Below, one piece after another: positions 15,558-23,722 of a stretch of 64,000 bases of DNA (its first letter is position 1; each line of letters starts with the position of its first letter). The stretch is taken from positions 3,720,001 through 3,784,000 of the forward strand of contig JACKHI010000001.1 of assembly GCA_020639075.1 (NCBI GenBank). The letters are read 5' to 3'. This DNA comes from Phycisphaerales bacterium. GTDB taxonomy: Bacteria; Planctomycetota; Phycisphaerae; UBA1845; UTPLA1. Under the pieces are notes generated by a model. It was not told the DNA's origin. It did no database searches and saw nothing but the letters and a program-made list of their open reading frames with translations. Made by a program: the position numbers and the translations under genes.

Positions 15558-18110
15558 CTATTGGGGTGGGATCTCTCGCCGCAGTTTTTCGATGAGCTGC
15601 CGTGTTTCGCGCGTCCGGCGATGGTCCAGGCCGTAAACATCGGCGAGTCGTTCATAGACTTCAGTTAGACGCTGGAAGTCGACCTGGTGCGTTGTCGGAT
15701 CAGAGAGGATGACGGCCAACTGACGTTCCAGCCAGGCGCGCTTCCGATCGAAGGGGAATCCCGGCTTGTCGACGATTTCCAGCGCTCGGGACAGCCATTG
15801 TTGGGCGAGCAAGGGATCGCCTCCGGCGTTCGCGATCTCTGCCCGGCCTTCCAGGATTGACGCCCGGGTCAGGACCGCGTCAGGCGCCCATTGATCGATC
15901 CCCGGGTTGAGCCGATCGAAAATCGCTTCGGCACGCTCGAAGCGACTCGCCGCGATTCGGGAATGGGCAAACGCTTCAACGACGGAGAGTGCAGGGCCTG
16001 TCTTGTCGCTCGCCATTGCCGGCAGATGGTCGATCAGCTCATCACAGAGTGCGTCGGCATCGCGATCGGTCGATGGCGTCTTGATGTCGCACCAATCGAA
16101 GAATGCAGTGAAGGCGTCTGCGTAGACGTCGTCGGCCGCGTCGAACTGCCCCAACTGAACGAGCGTTTCCGCCTTCGCCCACAGCAGGTCGCCGATCTCC
16201 GATTCGCCGTGTGACGCTCTGAGACGCGGGACCAGTTCGTTGATTACGTCGAGATTCTCTTCATCGCGACCGACGACGGACAGTTGCGCCGAATAGCCGA
16301 AAAGACACTCGACATAGAATGGGTCATCGCGGCGGTTCGTGCGTCGAAACGTGTCGATTGCCTGGCGATACAGTTCGACGGCGTCGGCGTAGCGCCGTTG
16401 GCGCACGCGCATCCAGCCGAAATTGTGCAGGCAGGATGCTGTCTCGCGATCGTCCGGCCCGAGCGTTGCGTGGTACATGGCGATGGCCTCTTCGTAACAC
16501 GCTTCCGCTAGATCCCACTGTGGCGGGTCTGTCGCCTGCTGGAGGGCGTAGGCCAGTTCCTTGAGGCTCTCGGCGATGCGGGCGTCGGGCTCGTCGAACA
16601 ACCGCCGGCGAATTGCGAGCGCTTCTTCCTGGATCTGCCTGGCTTTCGGATCACGCACGCTCGTGTAGGCGCGGCCGAGGCTTGTCAGAGCTTTCGCGAG
16701 AACATCGTCATCCAAATCGGGTAGCGTTCGAAGCAGTTGAGTGGCTTTCTCCAGATGCGGAATTGCGTCGCGCCAGCGCCAGAGCGAGTTGTATGTCTTG
16801 CCAATTGCGATGTAGACCTGTGCCGCCGCCTCGGGCGACCCGCTGAGTTCGCGCTCGGCGCGATTGCCGGCCTGCGCGAGCACTTCCAGGAGCGTGACGT
16901 CGGCGCCGCTGCGATCCGGTTCGGCCGCCGCCAGCGTTTCGGCCAGAAAGTCGCTTGTCGTCTTTGCGACCCTCAGTGCCGCCTTTTCATGCGCGTTCGC
17001 GACGACAAGGGCCGTGGCCAGCGTCGAGACCAGAGCGAATATCGATAGACCGACGGCAAATGTGACGGGATGCCGGCGAATCAGCTTGCCCGCGAGATAG
17101 AGCGTTCCCGGCGCTCTTGCCATGACCGGATCACCCGCGAGAAATCGACGCAGGTCCGCCGCGAGCGCATCGACGGACTGGTACCGATCGGTCGGCGCCT
17201 TCGACAACGCCTTGAATATGATCGCCTCCAGCTCTCGCGAAACGCCCGGGACCGAAGCGGACAGCCGCTCCGGCATTTTCTCCTGAATCGAGCGAACAGT
17301 CTCTCCAAGGGAGCCGGCGACGAGATGCGGGTTCCTGCCTGCCAACGCCTCATAGAGCATGACGCCAAGTGCGTAGATGTCCGCAAGAGCGTCGGCGGGC
17401 CTCAAATCGCCCTTGAGTTGTTCCGGCGCCGCGTAAGCGAGCGTGCCAAGGAATCTGCCGGACGTCGTGGCGTTTGACGGCAAGTCGGAACCATTGAGTA
17501 CGCGGGCCATTCCGAAATCGAGTACGACGGGGCGATACGAACGACTTTCGCCCCGCCGTTGCGTCGTCACGAGGACGTTCGACGGTTTCAGGTCGCGATG
17601 GATGACGCCTCGGATATGCGCGTGCTGCACGGCATCGCAGACATCGACAAAGAGCGGAATGACCTCCGCAATTGGCCGTCGATTGCCGTGGGCCCGCGCC
17701 CAAGTCGTCAGCGATTCGCCGTCGATGAACTCCATGACGATAACCGGCTGATCGTCGTCGTCGACGACATCGATCGCCCGTGCGATATTGGGGTGGTTCA
17801 GCGCGGCGATCGCCTGCATTTCGCGTTCGAATCGGCGTCGAAGATCCGCCGTCGCGAACTTGCCGCCGATGAGGCGCTTGATGGCGACGTGTTGATCATC
17901 GCGGGTCCGGCGCGCCCGGTAGACGATGCCTTGCCCGCCGCGGCCGATCTCGGCTTGCAGCTCGTATTCACCGACGCGCCCGAGGGGTTCGACGATCTGC
18001 GCGTTCCGGAACACGTGGAGCCAGGCATCATTCGCATCGTCGAATCCGAACCGGGCCAGGTCGATCACTGCGTCATCGGGCGTCGAGTTGGATGCACCGA
18101 AATCAGTCAA
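15558..18110 (-). CDS. Ser/Thr protein kinase with transmembrane helix and TPR tail, coupled to an ECF-type sigma factor
   Basis: 850 aa. The kinase domain covers roughly residues 45-330: glycine loop IGRGGQGIVYRAR, VAIK lysine, VIHRDLKPSN catalytic loop, DFGMAR, APEQ and DIYALGVMLYEAL. One transmembrane helix (VTFAVGLSIFALVSTLATAL, about 355-377) is followed by about 460 residues of TPR-like helices (AIPHLEKATQLL, AVELYRQAIDTF). The start is a TTG at 18110 that overlaps the stop of the upstream sigma gene by 8 nt (TTGACTGA); no ATG occurs before the kinase core, so coupled translation from TTG is the best reading. The topology implies a cytoplasmic kinase and, after one membrane pass, TPRs on the far side, although the TPRs could also be cytoplasmic if the helix is a hairpin. 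Its substrate is not known; the coupled sigma factor is the obvious candidate. Confidence 0.9.
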   Translation of the reverse strand: MTDFGASNSTPDDAVIDLARFGFDDANDAWLHVFRNAQIVEPLGRVGEYELQAEIGRGGQGIVYRARRTRDDQHVAIKRLIGGKFATADLRRRFEREMQAIAALNHPNIARAIDVVDDDDQPVIVMEFIDGESLTTWARAHGNRRPIAEVIPLFVDVCDAVQHAHIRGVIHRDLKPSNVLVTTQRRGESRSYRPVVLDFGMARVLNGSDLPSNATTSGRFLGTLAYAAPEQLKGDLRPADALADIYALGVMLYEALAGRNPHLVAGSLGETVRSIQEKMPERLSASVPGVSRELEAIIFKALSKAPTDRYQSVDALAADLRRFLAGDPVMARAPGTLYLAGKLIRRHPVTFAVGLSIFALVSTLATALVVANAHEKAALRVAKTTSDFLAETLAAAEPDRSGADVTLLEVLAQAGNRAERELSGSPEAAAQVYIAIGKTYNSLWRWRDAIPHLEKATQLLRTLPDLDDDVLAKALTSLGRAYTSVRDPKARQIQEEALAIRRRLFDEPDARIAESLKELAYALQQATDPPQWDLAEACYEEAIAMYHATLGPDDRETASCLHNFGWMRVRQRRYADAVELYRQAIDTFRRTNRRDDPFYVECLFGYSAQLSVVGRDEENLDVINELVPRLRASHGESEIGDLLWAKAETLVQLGQFDAADDVYADAFTAFFDWCDIKTPSTDRDADALCDELIDHLPAMASDKTGPALSVVEAFAHSRIAASRFERAEAIFDRLNPGIDQWAPDAVLTRASILEGRAEIANAGGDPLLAQQWLSRALEIVDKPGFPFDRKRAWLERQLAVILSDPTTHQVDFQRLTEVYERLADVYGLDHRRTRETRQLIEKLRREIPPQ

Positions 18111-18696
18111 GGCCGTCTTCCTGTCGCAATTGCCGGGCGATCAGCGCCTGAAGCCGCTGTTTGGCGCGCTGTTTGATCTTGCGGACCGACTCGGGCGACA
18201 TGCCGAACGATTCCGCCGCGCACTGGATCGAATCACCATTCAGCAGCCGCTCGAAGACGTCGACGTGGCGCGGATCGCTCTCCCGTCGAAGCGAGCGCAG
18301 GGCTGTTCTGCAATGGAGCTGCGTCCATTGGCGATCCCATTCGGCGTCCATTGCGTCATCACCGACGGACATCGATTCCAGAGCAATAGTATCTATGCCG
18401 ATTTCGTCGTTGTTGTGACGCTGCATGTAGCGTGTGATCGCATTTCGGACGGTTCGCCGGAGATAATCGCGAAATCGACCGATTTCGGGTCGGTACTCGA
18501 ATCGCGGCATCGACTTTGAGAGGCTGAGCATCACGAGCTGCCGGACGTCCTCGGCGTCCGAGAGCTGGAGTCCTCGAGCGCGGCAGTAGCGAACGATCAG
18601 CTCGCCGTAGGCCGCGTCGAAGTCGTGCCAGGCGCGATGATCGTCGGGATCTCGCATACGCAGCAGCAGGGACGCTCTGGTTGTATCGGGATTCAT
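18103..18696 (-). CDS. ECF-like sigma-70 factor (planctomycete type) coupled to the kinase
   Basis: 197 aa. The region 2-like part includes DAYGELIVRYCRARGLQLSDAEDV-type helices (residues about 25-70: ELIVRYCRARGL, DAEDVRQLVMLSLS, FRDYLRRTVRNAI). The region 4-like HTH is near residues 150-185 (SIQCAAESFGMSPESVRKIKQRAKQRL). ATG 18696. It is 200 bp from, and divergent to, the secreted dockerin-like gene, and its 3' end overlaps the kinase gene. Sigma-kinase gene pairs of this kind are well known in planctomycetes, where the kinase is thought to modulate the sigma factor. The target regulon is not visible. Confidence 0.88.
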   Translation of the reverse strand: MNPDTTRASLLLRMRDPDDHRAWHDFDAAYGELIVRYCRARGLQLSDAEDVRQLVMLSLSKSMPRFEYRPEIGRFRDYLRRTVRNAITRYMQRHNNDEIGIDTIALESMSVGDDAMDAEWDRQWTQLHCRTALRSLRRESDPRHVDVFERLLNGDSIQCAAESFGMSPESVRKIKQRAKQRLQALIARQLRQEDGLD

Positions 18697-18896
18697 GATT
18701 GAAAAGCCGTTTTCTCGTCGATACCGAATCAGCTCGCTCGGATGATTATCCCGGAATCAGCGCACAAATGGCAACGGTCGTGCCCGGCGCCGTCGGATTG
18801 CTTGACGAAAAAAACACGATTCGCGTCACGCCGACAGTTTCCCGCGACTATCAGTATCGGCGGGCAGCTGTTTGTTTCAGTTTCGGGAGGACGTAC

Positions 18897-19748
18897 GTGG
18901 TTACTCGGATTATCTGTGTCGTCGCCCTGGCGGCGGCGGCTACTTCCGCAAGCGCTCAATCTTTCAACGTGGACGTCGGCGCACCCGGTACGGAACCCAG
19001 CGCCGATTACGCCGCGGCGGGTCTGCCCGGTAAGTGGAACACCATCATGGCGACGCACGTGACGCCCTTCATGACGGGACCGCATCCGCAGGCGGAGCAT
19101 CTTTTTGATCTGGCGGGCGATCCGACAAACGTCGTCGTTCACCAGTTCGGCGGGATGGATCTGAACCAGAAGAACGACGGCCTGACAGCGGGAGACGACG
19201 CGGCGCTGATGGACGATTATCGCGCGACGCATTCGACGTCACTCGAGACCTGTCTCTACATCAACGGTCTAGCACCGGGGCGATACGAAGTCACGACGTA
19301 TGCGTGGATGCCCGTGGATAACCAGATGGTTTCGAAGGTGCGATTCGATTTCCAGTCGTACATTCCGCTCGTCGGCGGCGCCGCCTGGCCCGGTCATCAC
19401 GTCGAGGGCGTGACGTTTACGCGGCACATCGTGACTGTGACGAGCGGCGGTTCGATGACGTTCATCGGCATGCACGTCGGCGTACCGAGCGGCGGCAACA
19501 CGACGCTCGGCGCGCCGCTGAACGGCTTTCAGCTACGCCTGCTGCCGGAAGATGCACCGGCGGATATGGACTGCGACGGATTCGTCAACGGTCGCGATAT
19601 TGAAGGCTTCGTGTCGGCCCTGCTCGATGAAGAGGCGTATCGATCGGCGAACCCGACATGCAACATCTATCACGCGGACATGAACAACAACGGCAGCGTG
19701 GGGATGGAGGACGTCGCCGCATTCGTGAGCGCCGTGTTGGCAGGTTAA
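18897..19748 (+). CDS. secreted protein with C-terminal dockerin-like calcium loops
   Basis: 283 aa from GTG 18897, chosen because GGGAGG sits 6 nt upstream and the result is a textbook signal peptide (VVTRIICVVALAAAATSASA, cleavage before QSF). The upstream in-frame ATG lies at the sigma factor start and would give no signal. The middle (residues about 25-215) is a beta-rich domain without a family I can name. The last about 65 residues contain two EF-hand-like loops, DMDCDGFVNGRDIEGFV and DMNNNGSVGMEDVAAFV, arranged as in type I dockerin domains. Such planctomycete tails occur on extracellular proteins. The gene is divergent from the ECF sigma gene, which may regulate it (inference). Confidence 0.85.
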   Translation: MVTRIICVVALAAAATSASAQSFNVDVGAPGTEPSADYAAAGLPGKWNTIMATHVTPFMTGPHPQAEHLFDLAGDPTNVVVHQFGGMDLNQKNDGLTAGDDAALMDDYRATHSTSLETCLYINGLAPGRYEVTTYAWMPVDNQMVSKVRFDFQSYIPLVGGAAWPGHHVEGVTFTRHIVTVTSGGSMTFIGMHVGVPSGGNTTLGAPLNGFQLRLLPEDAPADMDCDGFVNGRDIEGFVSALLDEEAYRSANPTCNIYHADMNNNGSVGMEDVAAFVSAVLAG

Positions 19749-19809
19749 GAGGAAGCCTCAATCTGACCTTCCCGTGAGTCGGCGTCGCTTGTGCGGCGCC
19801 ACGACAAGG

Positions 19810-19835
19810 CCAGGCCAGTTGTGGCCTGGTTTTTT
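19810..19835 (+). terminator. intrinsic terminator after the dockerin-like gene
   Basis: CCAGGCCA-GTTG-TGGCCTGG forms a perfect 8-bp stem with a 4-nt loop, followed by six T. Confidence 0.88.
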
Positions 19836-19910
19836 CGTGCGCCAGGCGGGCGCGATCCCGGCCCGTGCTTGACCATCGGCGGCGAACGACCTACCTTATG
19901 GGCGGCGTTT

Positions 19911-19983
19911 GCGTCCGTAGCTCAATGGATAGAGCATCGGTCTTCGGAACCGAGGGTTGGGGGTTCGAGTCCCTCCGGGCGCG
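19911..19983 (+). tRNA. tRNA-Arg (anticodon TCG)
   Basis: The cloverleaf is complete. The acceptor is GCGTCCG/CGGGCGC with one wobble and discriminator G (19983). The D arm is AGCTCAATGGATAGAGC, and the anticodon stem TCGGT/ACCGA encloses loop CTTCGGA (anticodon TCG, CGA codon). The T arm is GGGGGTTCGAGTCCCTC. CCA is not encoded. The tRNA is immediately followed by the 3' end of a convergent zinc-ribbon gene whose open frame runs through the antisense strand of this tRNA. Confidence 0.95.
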
Positions 19984-20401
19984 TTTTCTCGGGCACTTCC
20001 GCATCACATTCCGGGCACTTTCCGCTTTGGTTGCCAGTCAGGTTGTAGCCGCAGGATTTGCAATGGCCGGGCGGCGACGTGCGCGACTTTCGCCAGAGGA
20101 TGATGAATGCGGCCCACGGGAGCACGACGACGACCCAGTGCGGGATGATGATGAGCCGCCACGGCCCGGTGTTCTGCATGTAAGGGTATGCAATCCAGTT
20201 TCCTGCAGATAAGCCGATCGCATTGTACGTATTCGTCGGAGATTTCGATTTGTCAACGATGACGATTATCGTGTTCTGGGAGTCGATGCAATAGCCGGTG
20301 TCGCTCAATGGCGATGGGGTAGGCCGTATTGCCATAAGGGCGATCCACGCGCCCATCAGGACGATTGCGGCGACGCCGACAATGTTCCGCATCCACTTCA
20401 T
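19922..20401 (-). CDS. small membrane protein with C-terminal zinc ribbon (copy 3), 3' end antisense to tRNA-Arg
   Basis: 159 aa from ATG 20401, which overlaps the upstream gene's stop as ATGA. It has an N-terminal helix (IVGVAAIVLMGAWIALMAI), an extracytoplasmic loop, a second helix (WVVVVLPWAAFIILW), and the ribbon CKSCGYNLTGNQSGKCPECD. The frame does not stop after the ribbon. It continues through PEGLEPPTLGSEDRCSIH, which is the translated complement of tRNA-Arg, and stops at 19922, so 62 nt of the gene are antisense to the tRNA. Either the protein truly carries this tail or an ancestral stop was lost. The PEGLEPPT string is well known from mis-annotated tRNA-antisense ORFs, but here it is an extension of a credible gene. 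Function unknown; see the paralogues at 5677-6096, 6083-6523 and 20398-20772. Confidence 0.75.
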   Translation of the reverse strand: MKWMRNIVGVAAIVLMGAWIALMAIRPTPSPLSDTGYCIDSQNTIIVIVDKSKSPTNTYNAIGLSAGNWIAYPYMQNTGPWRLIIIPHWVVVVLPWAAFIILWRKSRTSPPGHCKSCGYNLTGNQSGKCPECDAEVPEKTRPEGLEPPTLGSEDRCSIH

Positions 20402-20772
20402 GTAACGGCCTTTGCTGGTTCTCCGCATTCCGGGCATCGGCCCGAAATATTGCCCGTCAAATTGTACGCGCAAATCCGGCACTCGCCTGCCTTTCGCTGC
20501 CGCCGATTTGACCGCCGCTCGGCGATGGCACTTGTGGCGAGACCGACGAGGGCTCCATACCCGATCTGAATCGCAAAATGAGTCGATGTCGGCAACCGGA
20601 AGGACCGAAGGACCATCGAGATCGGCATCGTGAGCCAGGCTAACAACTTGTCGCCAGTTGTCGGAGATACGCATGTTGGTTGCAGTGTCTCTGCACCGAA
20701 TATGAGAAAGGTTGGGGGTATCGCTAGCAGACCGCCGATGATCGCTCCCGATACTGCGTTCTCTTTCAACAT
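20398..20772 (-). CDS. small membrane protein with C-terminal zinc ribbon (copy 4)
   Basis: 124 aa. It has two hydrophobic segments (AIIGGLLAIPPTFLIFGA and FAIQIGYGALVGLATSAIA), a basic RRSNRRQRK stretch, and the ribbon CRICAYNLTGNISGRCPECG. Copy 4 is shorter than the others and one of its CxxCG positions is CxxCA. Its stop overlaps the start of copy 3 as ATGA, so the two are translationally coupled, just as copies 1 and 2 overlap near tRNA-Leu. ATG 20772; no distinct Shine-Dalgarno. Function unknown. Confidence 0.78.
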   Translation of the reverse strand: MLKENAVSGAIIGGLLAIPPTFLIFGAETLQPTCVSPTTGDKLLAWLTMPISMVLRSFRLPTSTHFAIQIGYGALVGLATSAIAERRSNRRQRKAGECRICAYNLTGNISGRCPECGEPAKAVT

Positions 20773-21006
20773 CGCATCCGCTCCGGCAATGTCACGGTGT
20801 ATTCACTTCGACACGGCAGGTTGTACACGACGTGCCCGGGGTGCGCTGCATCGGTTGGCCACGCTCGATTCAATGCAATCACACCGTGCAGCCAAATTAA
20901 CGAAGGATCGTCGTCCAAGGGTGGGGCAGGCGTTTGGGCATATGGACCGCAGAGTGAGCTGTGGGCCCGTGTCGGCTGTAGGTTGGGATTGTCGATGTCG
21001 GCTCGA

Positions 21007-21474
21007 TTACTTCCGAACTTGCCAGGATTCGTTGTACTGGCTGTCGAGCATCTGCACGGCCGCCCAGAGCGGGCGATCGGCGATGGGGCTCAATGCTGAG
21101 ATTCCGTCGGTGGATTGCAGCAATCTGCGCAAGAACTCAAAAAAGGCGTGGTCAATTGCCTCGTCGCCGAGGGTCTCGATATCCAAAAGATGCTCGCGAC
21201 CATCGAGATCGATGACCTTCATCAACTCGTCGCTTTCGTATTCGTTCGCCCATTCCTCCGCGCCGTAGAATGCGAACTCAACGAAATCGAAATCCGGGCA
21301 GTTCGTATCCGGTGCAGGACTGCGATTCAGGCAAAGTGAGACCCAACCGGACCAGGGGCAGCAATAGAGTGCGATATGGCCAACGGCCGTATCCGGATGA
21401 TGAAGCCGGAACTTGCGCAGTCCCGATTCGATGAAGCGCAGCAAGGGTTCGCGATGTTCTCTCAGATCAGCCAC
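21007..21474 (-). CDS. hypothetical acidic protein
   Basis: 155 aa from GTG 21474, supported by GGAGGA 7 nt upstream. The composition is acidic and aromatic (FDFVEFAFYGAEEWANEYESDE), with no signal peptide or membrane helix and no motif I recognise. The layout (CPWSGWVSLCLNR, then an acidic centre and helical end) resembles small cytoplasmic proteins of the SMI1/immunity or DUF4303 kind in general appearance only, so I do not assign a family. It stands alone between the zinc-ribbon pair and the permease, all on the minus strand. Confidence 0.68.
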   Translation of the reverse strand: MADLREHREPLLRFIESGLRKFRLHHPDTAVGHIALYCCPWSGWVSLCLNRSPAPDTNCPDFDFVEFAFYGAEEWANEYESDELMKVIDLDGREHLLDIETLGDEAIDHAFFEFLRRLLQSTDGISALSPIADRPLWAAVQMLDSQYNESWQVRK

Positions 21475-21536
21475 TTTGCTTCCTCCGGCTGCGCGCCAGG
21501 GTTGCGCGCGAGCCTATTCGTTGCGTAGGATCTTGC

Positions 21537-22310
21537 CTACGCATTTCCAAACACCAGCGGCCACACACCATCCACCAGAAGCACCTTCAAACCCGCCAGC
21601 GTCAGTGCAATCTTGAACAGCTTCACGAACAGCTCCGGCGACAGGTGTTTGATCAGCGAACGCCCGAGATACGTGCCGGCGATGACTGCTGCGACCATTC
21701 CGACGAGCAGCATGCCGAACTTTCTGTAGTCGATGCCGATTGCACCGAAAACGATCAGCTTCTCGAGGTGCGTGACCATCTGGCACATCGCCTTCGTCGC
21801 GACGAGCCGCTCCTTCACGAAATCGCGTCGCGCGAAGAGCGGTGCGATCAGCGGTCCCGTTGCGCCGACGAGCAGTGCGGCGCCGCCGGCGAGAAAGCCG
21901 AGGAGCGGGAAGTCGTACCAGATCATTGCGTGGCTGTCGGCCTTCTTCGGTTTCGGCAGGAACGTCGCGATGAGGATGTAGGCGCCGATCAGCATTCTGA
22001 GATAGGGCTGCGCCTCCGGCATCTTGCCGAACTTCATCAGCAGGAAGTAGCCAAGCACCATGCCGGGCAGTGTGCCGAGGGTGAATCGACTCACGGTGCG
22101 AAGATCCACGTGCCGCACGAACGCGAGCGTGCGCGTGCCGTTGCTGACGAGCTGGACGGCGCCGTGCAGCGGAATGATCTCCGCGTGGTCGTCCATCACG
22201 CTGAACATGATGGCGAGCAGGAGGATCCCCCCCGCCATGCCCAGGATGCCGCTGAGCGTGGCCGTGCCCAGGGCCGCGATGATCAGGATGACGATTTTCA
22301 GTGCCGCCAT
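21537..22310 (-). CDS. sulfite exporter TauE/SafE-family permease
   Basis: 257 aa with about eight hydrophobic helices arranged as two similar halves, as in the TauE/SafE (DUF81) family. The first half starts GTATLSGILGMAGGILLLAIM, where G-x-x-GxGGG-like glycine patterns are typical, and the second half begins LLGFLAGGAALLVGATGPLIAPLF. Members export sulfite, sulfoacetate or related anions; the substrate cannot be predicted here. ATG 22310 ends a GC-rich stretch without a strong Shine-Dalgarno. It is divergent from the GNAT gene. Confidence 0.85.
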   Translation of the reverse strand: MAALKIVILIIAALGTATLSGILGMAGGILLLAIMFSVMDDHAEIIPLHGAVQLVSNGTRTLAFVRHVDLRTVSRFTLGTLPGMVLGYFLLMKFGKMPEAQPYLRMLIGAYILIATFLPKPKKADSHAMIWYDFPLLGFLAGGAALLVGATGPLIAPLFARRDFVKERLVATKAMCQMVTHLEKLIVFGAIGIDYRKFGMLLVGMVAAVIAGTYLGRSLIKHLSPELFVKLFKIALTLAGLKVLLVDGVWPLVFGNA

Positions 22311-22443
22311 TCAGTGCGTCCGCCGAAGATTACCCGCCCCACAATGTCACGGTATATACTCCGCGATCATGCCGGCACGGGATGATCGACCGCGCCGGTT
22401 GAATCGTCAATTCCGACGATGGCGAACCGGGAACGACGGCATC

Positions 22444-22968
22444 ATGGCGCAGGACAATGACAGCCCCATCACCATTCGATTCGCGACACCCGCGGATCTG
22501 CCGGCCATTGCCGCGATCTACGCCTATTACGTCGACCATTCCGTTGCCACGTTTGCTACAACCGCGCCGTCGGATGACGAATGGCGCCGTTGGCTTGACG
22601 TTCATACAGGCATCCATCCGGCCATCGTCGCGACGATTGACGATCGCGTCGTCGGTTGGGGTTCCCTGTCGGCCTGGAACCTGAGATGCGCGTATCGGAC
22701 GACGGTCGAAGATTCGGTCTATGTTCACAGCGACATGCATCGGCGTGGGATCGGCCGCGCGGTCTTGGCTCGGCTGGTCGAGTTGGCGGGAATCCTCGGC
22801 CATCGCGTTGTGATTGGTCAGATCGCGGACCATCAGGCGGCGAGCGAGCGGCTGCACGAGGCGTTCGGCTTTCGCCGGGTCGGCTGCCTTGAAGGGGTCG
22901 GGTACAAGTTCGATCGTTCGATCGATGTTTCGATTTTCCAGCTCACATTGCCGACGCCAGGGGCCTGA
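22444..22968 (+). CDS. GNAT-family N-acetyltransferase, phosphinothricin-acetyltransferase-like
   Basis: 174 aa from ATG 22444. It shows the GNAT fold of the PAT subgroup: ITIRFATPADLPAIAAIYAYYV at the N-terminus, ATFATTAPSDDEW, acetyl-CoA loop VHSDMHRRGIGRAVLARLVE (motif A, R/Q-x-x-G-x-G/A), and HEAFGFRRVGCLEGVGYKFD at the end. Homologues acetylate phosphinothricin, methionine sulfoximine or other small amines. In an environmental bacterium the native substrate is unknown. A TATACT box at 22355-22360 is a possible -10, but no good -35 is visible. Confidence 0.87.
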   Translation: MAQDNDSPITIRFATPADLPAIAAIYAYYVDHSVATFATTAPSDDEWRRWLDVHTGIHPAIVATIDDRVVGWGSLSAWNLRCAYRTTVEDSVYVHSDMHRRGIGRAVLARLVELAGILGHRVVIGQIADHQAASERLHEAFGFRRVGCLEGVGYKFDRSIDVSIFQLTLPTPGA

Positions 22969-23119
22969 TTCACTGAAGCGAAATCGGATTGCCCCGAAAT
23001 CAGCCGATTTCCACCCTCATGGCGCATGAGAGTCGATTCTCCGTCGTCCTTGTCCCGGGCCGCTGAGAGTACGACAATGGGCTGTCGTTTTTGAATCGCT
23101 GTGCAGGGCTCGAATTCGA

Positions 23120-23722
23120 ATGTCGGAACGGACCGAACATGTGACGCGGATCCTCCAGGCCGTTCGGGATGGTGACAGCAAGGCGAGCGCGGAACTCCTG
23201 CCGCTGGTCTACAACGAATTGCGTGAACTTGCCCAACATCGCATGGCCCACGAACCGGCCGGGCTGACGCTCCAGGCGACGGCCCTCGTTCACGAGGCAT
23301 ACCTCCGGCTGCTCGGCAAGGACAACGACGAACCGCAATGGGACAGCAAGGGACACTTCTTCGCGGCCGCGGCGGAAGCGATGCGGCGCATCCTCGTCGA
23401 GCGCGCCCGCAAGTACGGTCGTCTCAAGCACGGCGGCGGTCGGAAGCGCGTTCAGTTCGACGACGTGGCGACGTTGTCGGATCGCGACACGGATTCGGAT
23501 GCGCTGCTGGCGCTGGATGATGCACTCAAACGGCTGGAAGCTGTCAATCCACGGCAGGCGCGCGTCGTGAAGATGCGGCACTTCGCTGGGCTGACGATCG
23601 AGGAGACGGCGCGCGCGATGGAAATCTCGCCCGCGACGGTCAAAACGGATTGGCTCTACGCGCGTGCCTGGCTGCATCGGGAAATGACGCGCGACGAAGA
23701 CGGCGGAGCGACGACGCCATGA
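23120..23722 (+). CDS. ECF-subfamily sigma factor (Sig-70 'X6'-like) coupled to a Ser/Thr kinase
   Basis: 200 aa. The N-terminal half has the region 2-like pattern of the ECF-like group abundant in planctomycetes (TRILQAVRDGDSKASAELLP, VYNELRELAQHRM, TLQATALVHEAYLRLL, FFAAAAEAMRRILVERAR). The C-terminal half is a region 4 HTH (TIEETARAMEISPATVKTDWLYARAWLHRE). ATG 23120. The stop codon overlaps the kinase start (ATGA at 23719-23722). The difference from the first sigma-kinase pair (18103-18696) in both halves indicates two separate subfamilies rather than a recent duplication. Confidence 0.9.
   Translation: MSERTEHVTRILQAVRDGDSKASAELLPLVYNELRELAQHRMAHEPAGLTLQATALVHEAYLRLLGKDNDEPQWDSKGHFFAAAAEAMRRILVERARKYGRLKHGGGRKRVQFDDVATLSDRDTDSDALLALDDALKRLEAVNPRQARVVKMRHFAGLTIEETARAMEISPATVKTDWLYARAWLHREMTRDEDGGATTP

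Noticed and set aside
22330..22443. N-terminal extension of the GNAT protein from an upstream in-frame start at 22060
   Set aside because: The extension is antisense to the TauE/SafE gene; the GNAT fold begins right after ATG 22444.
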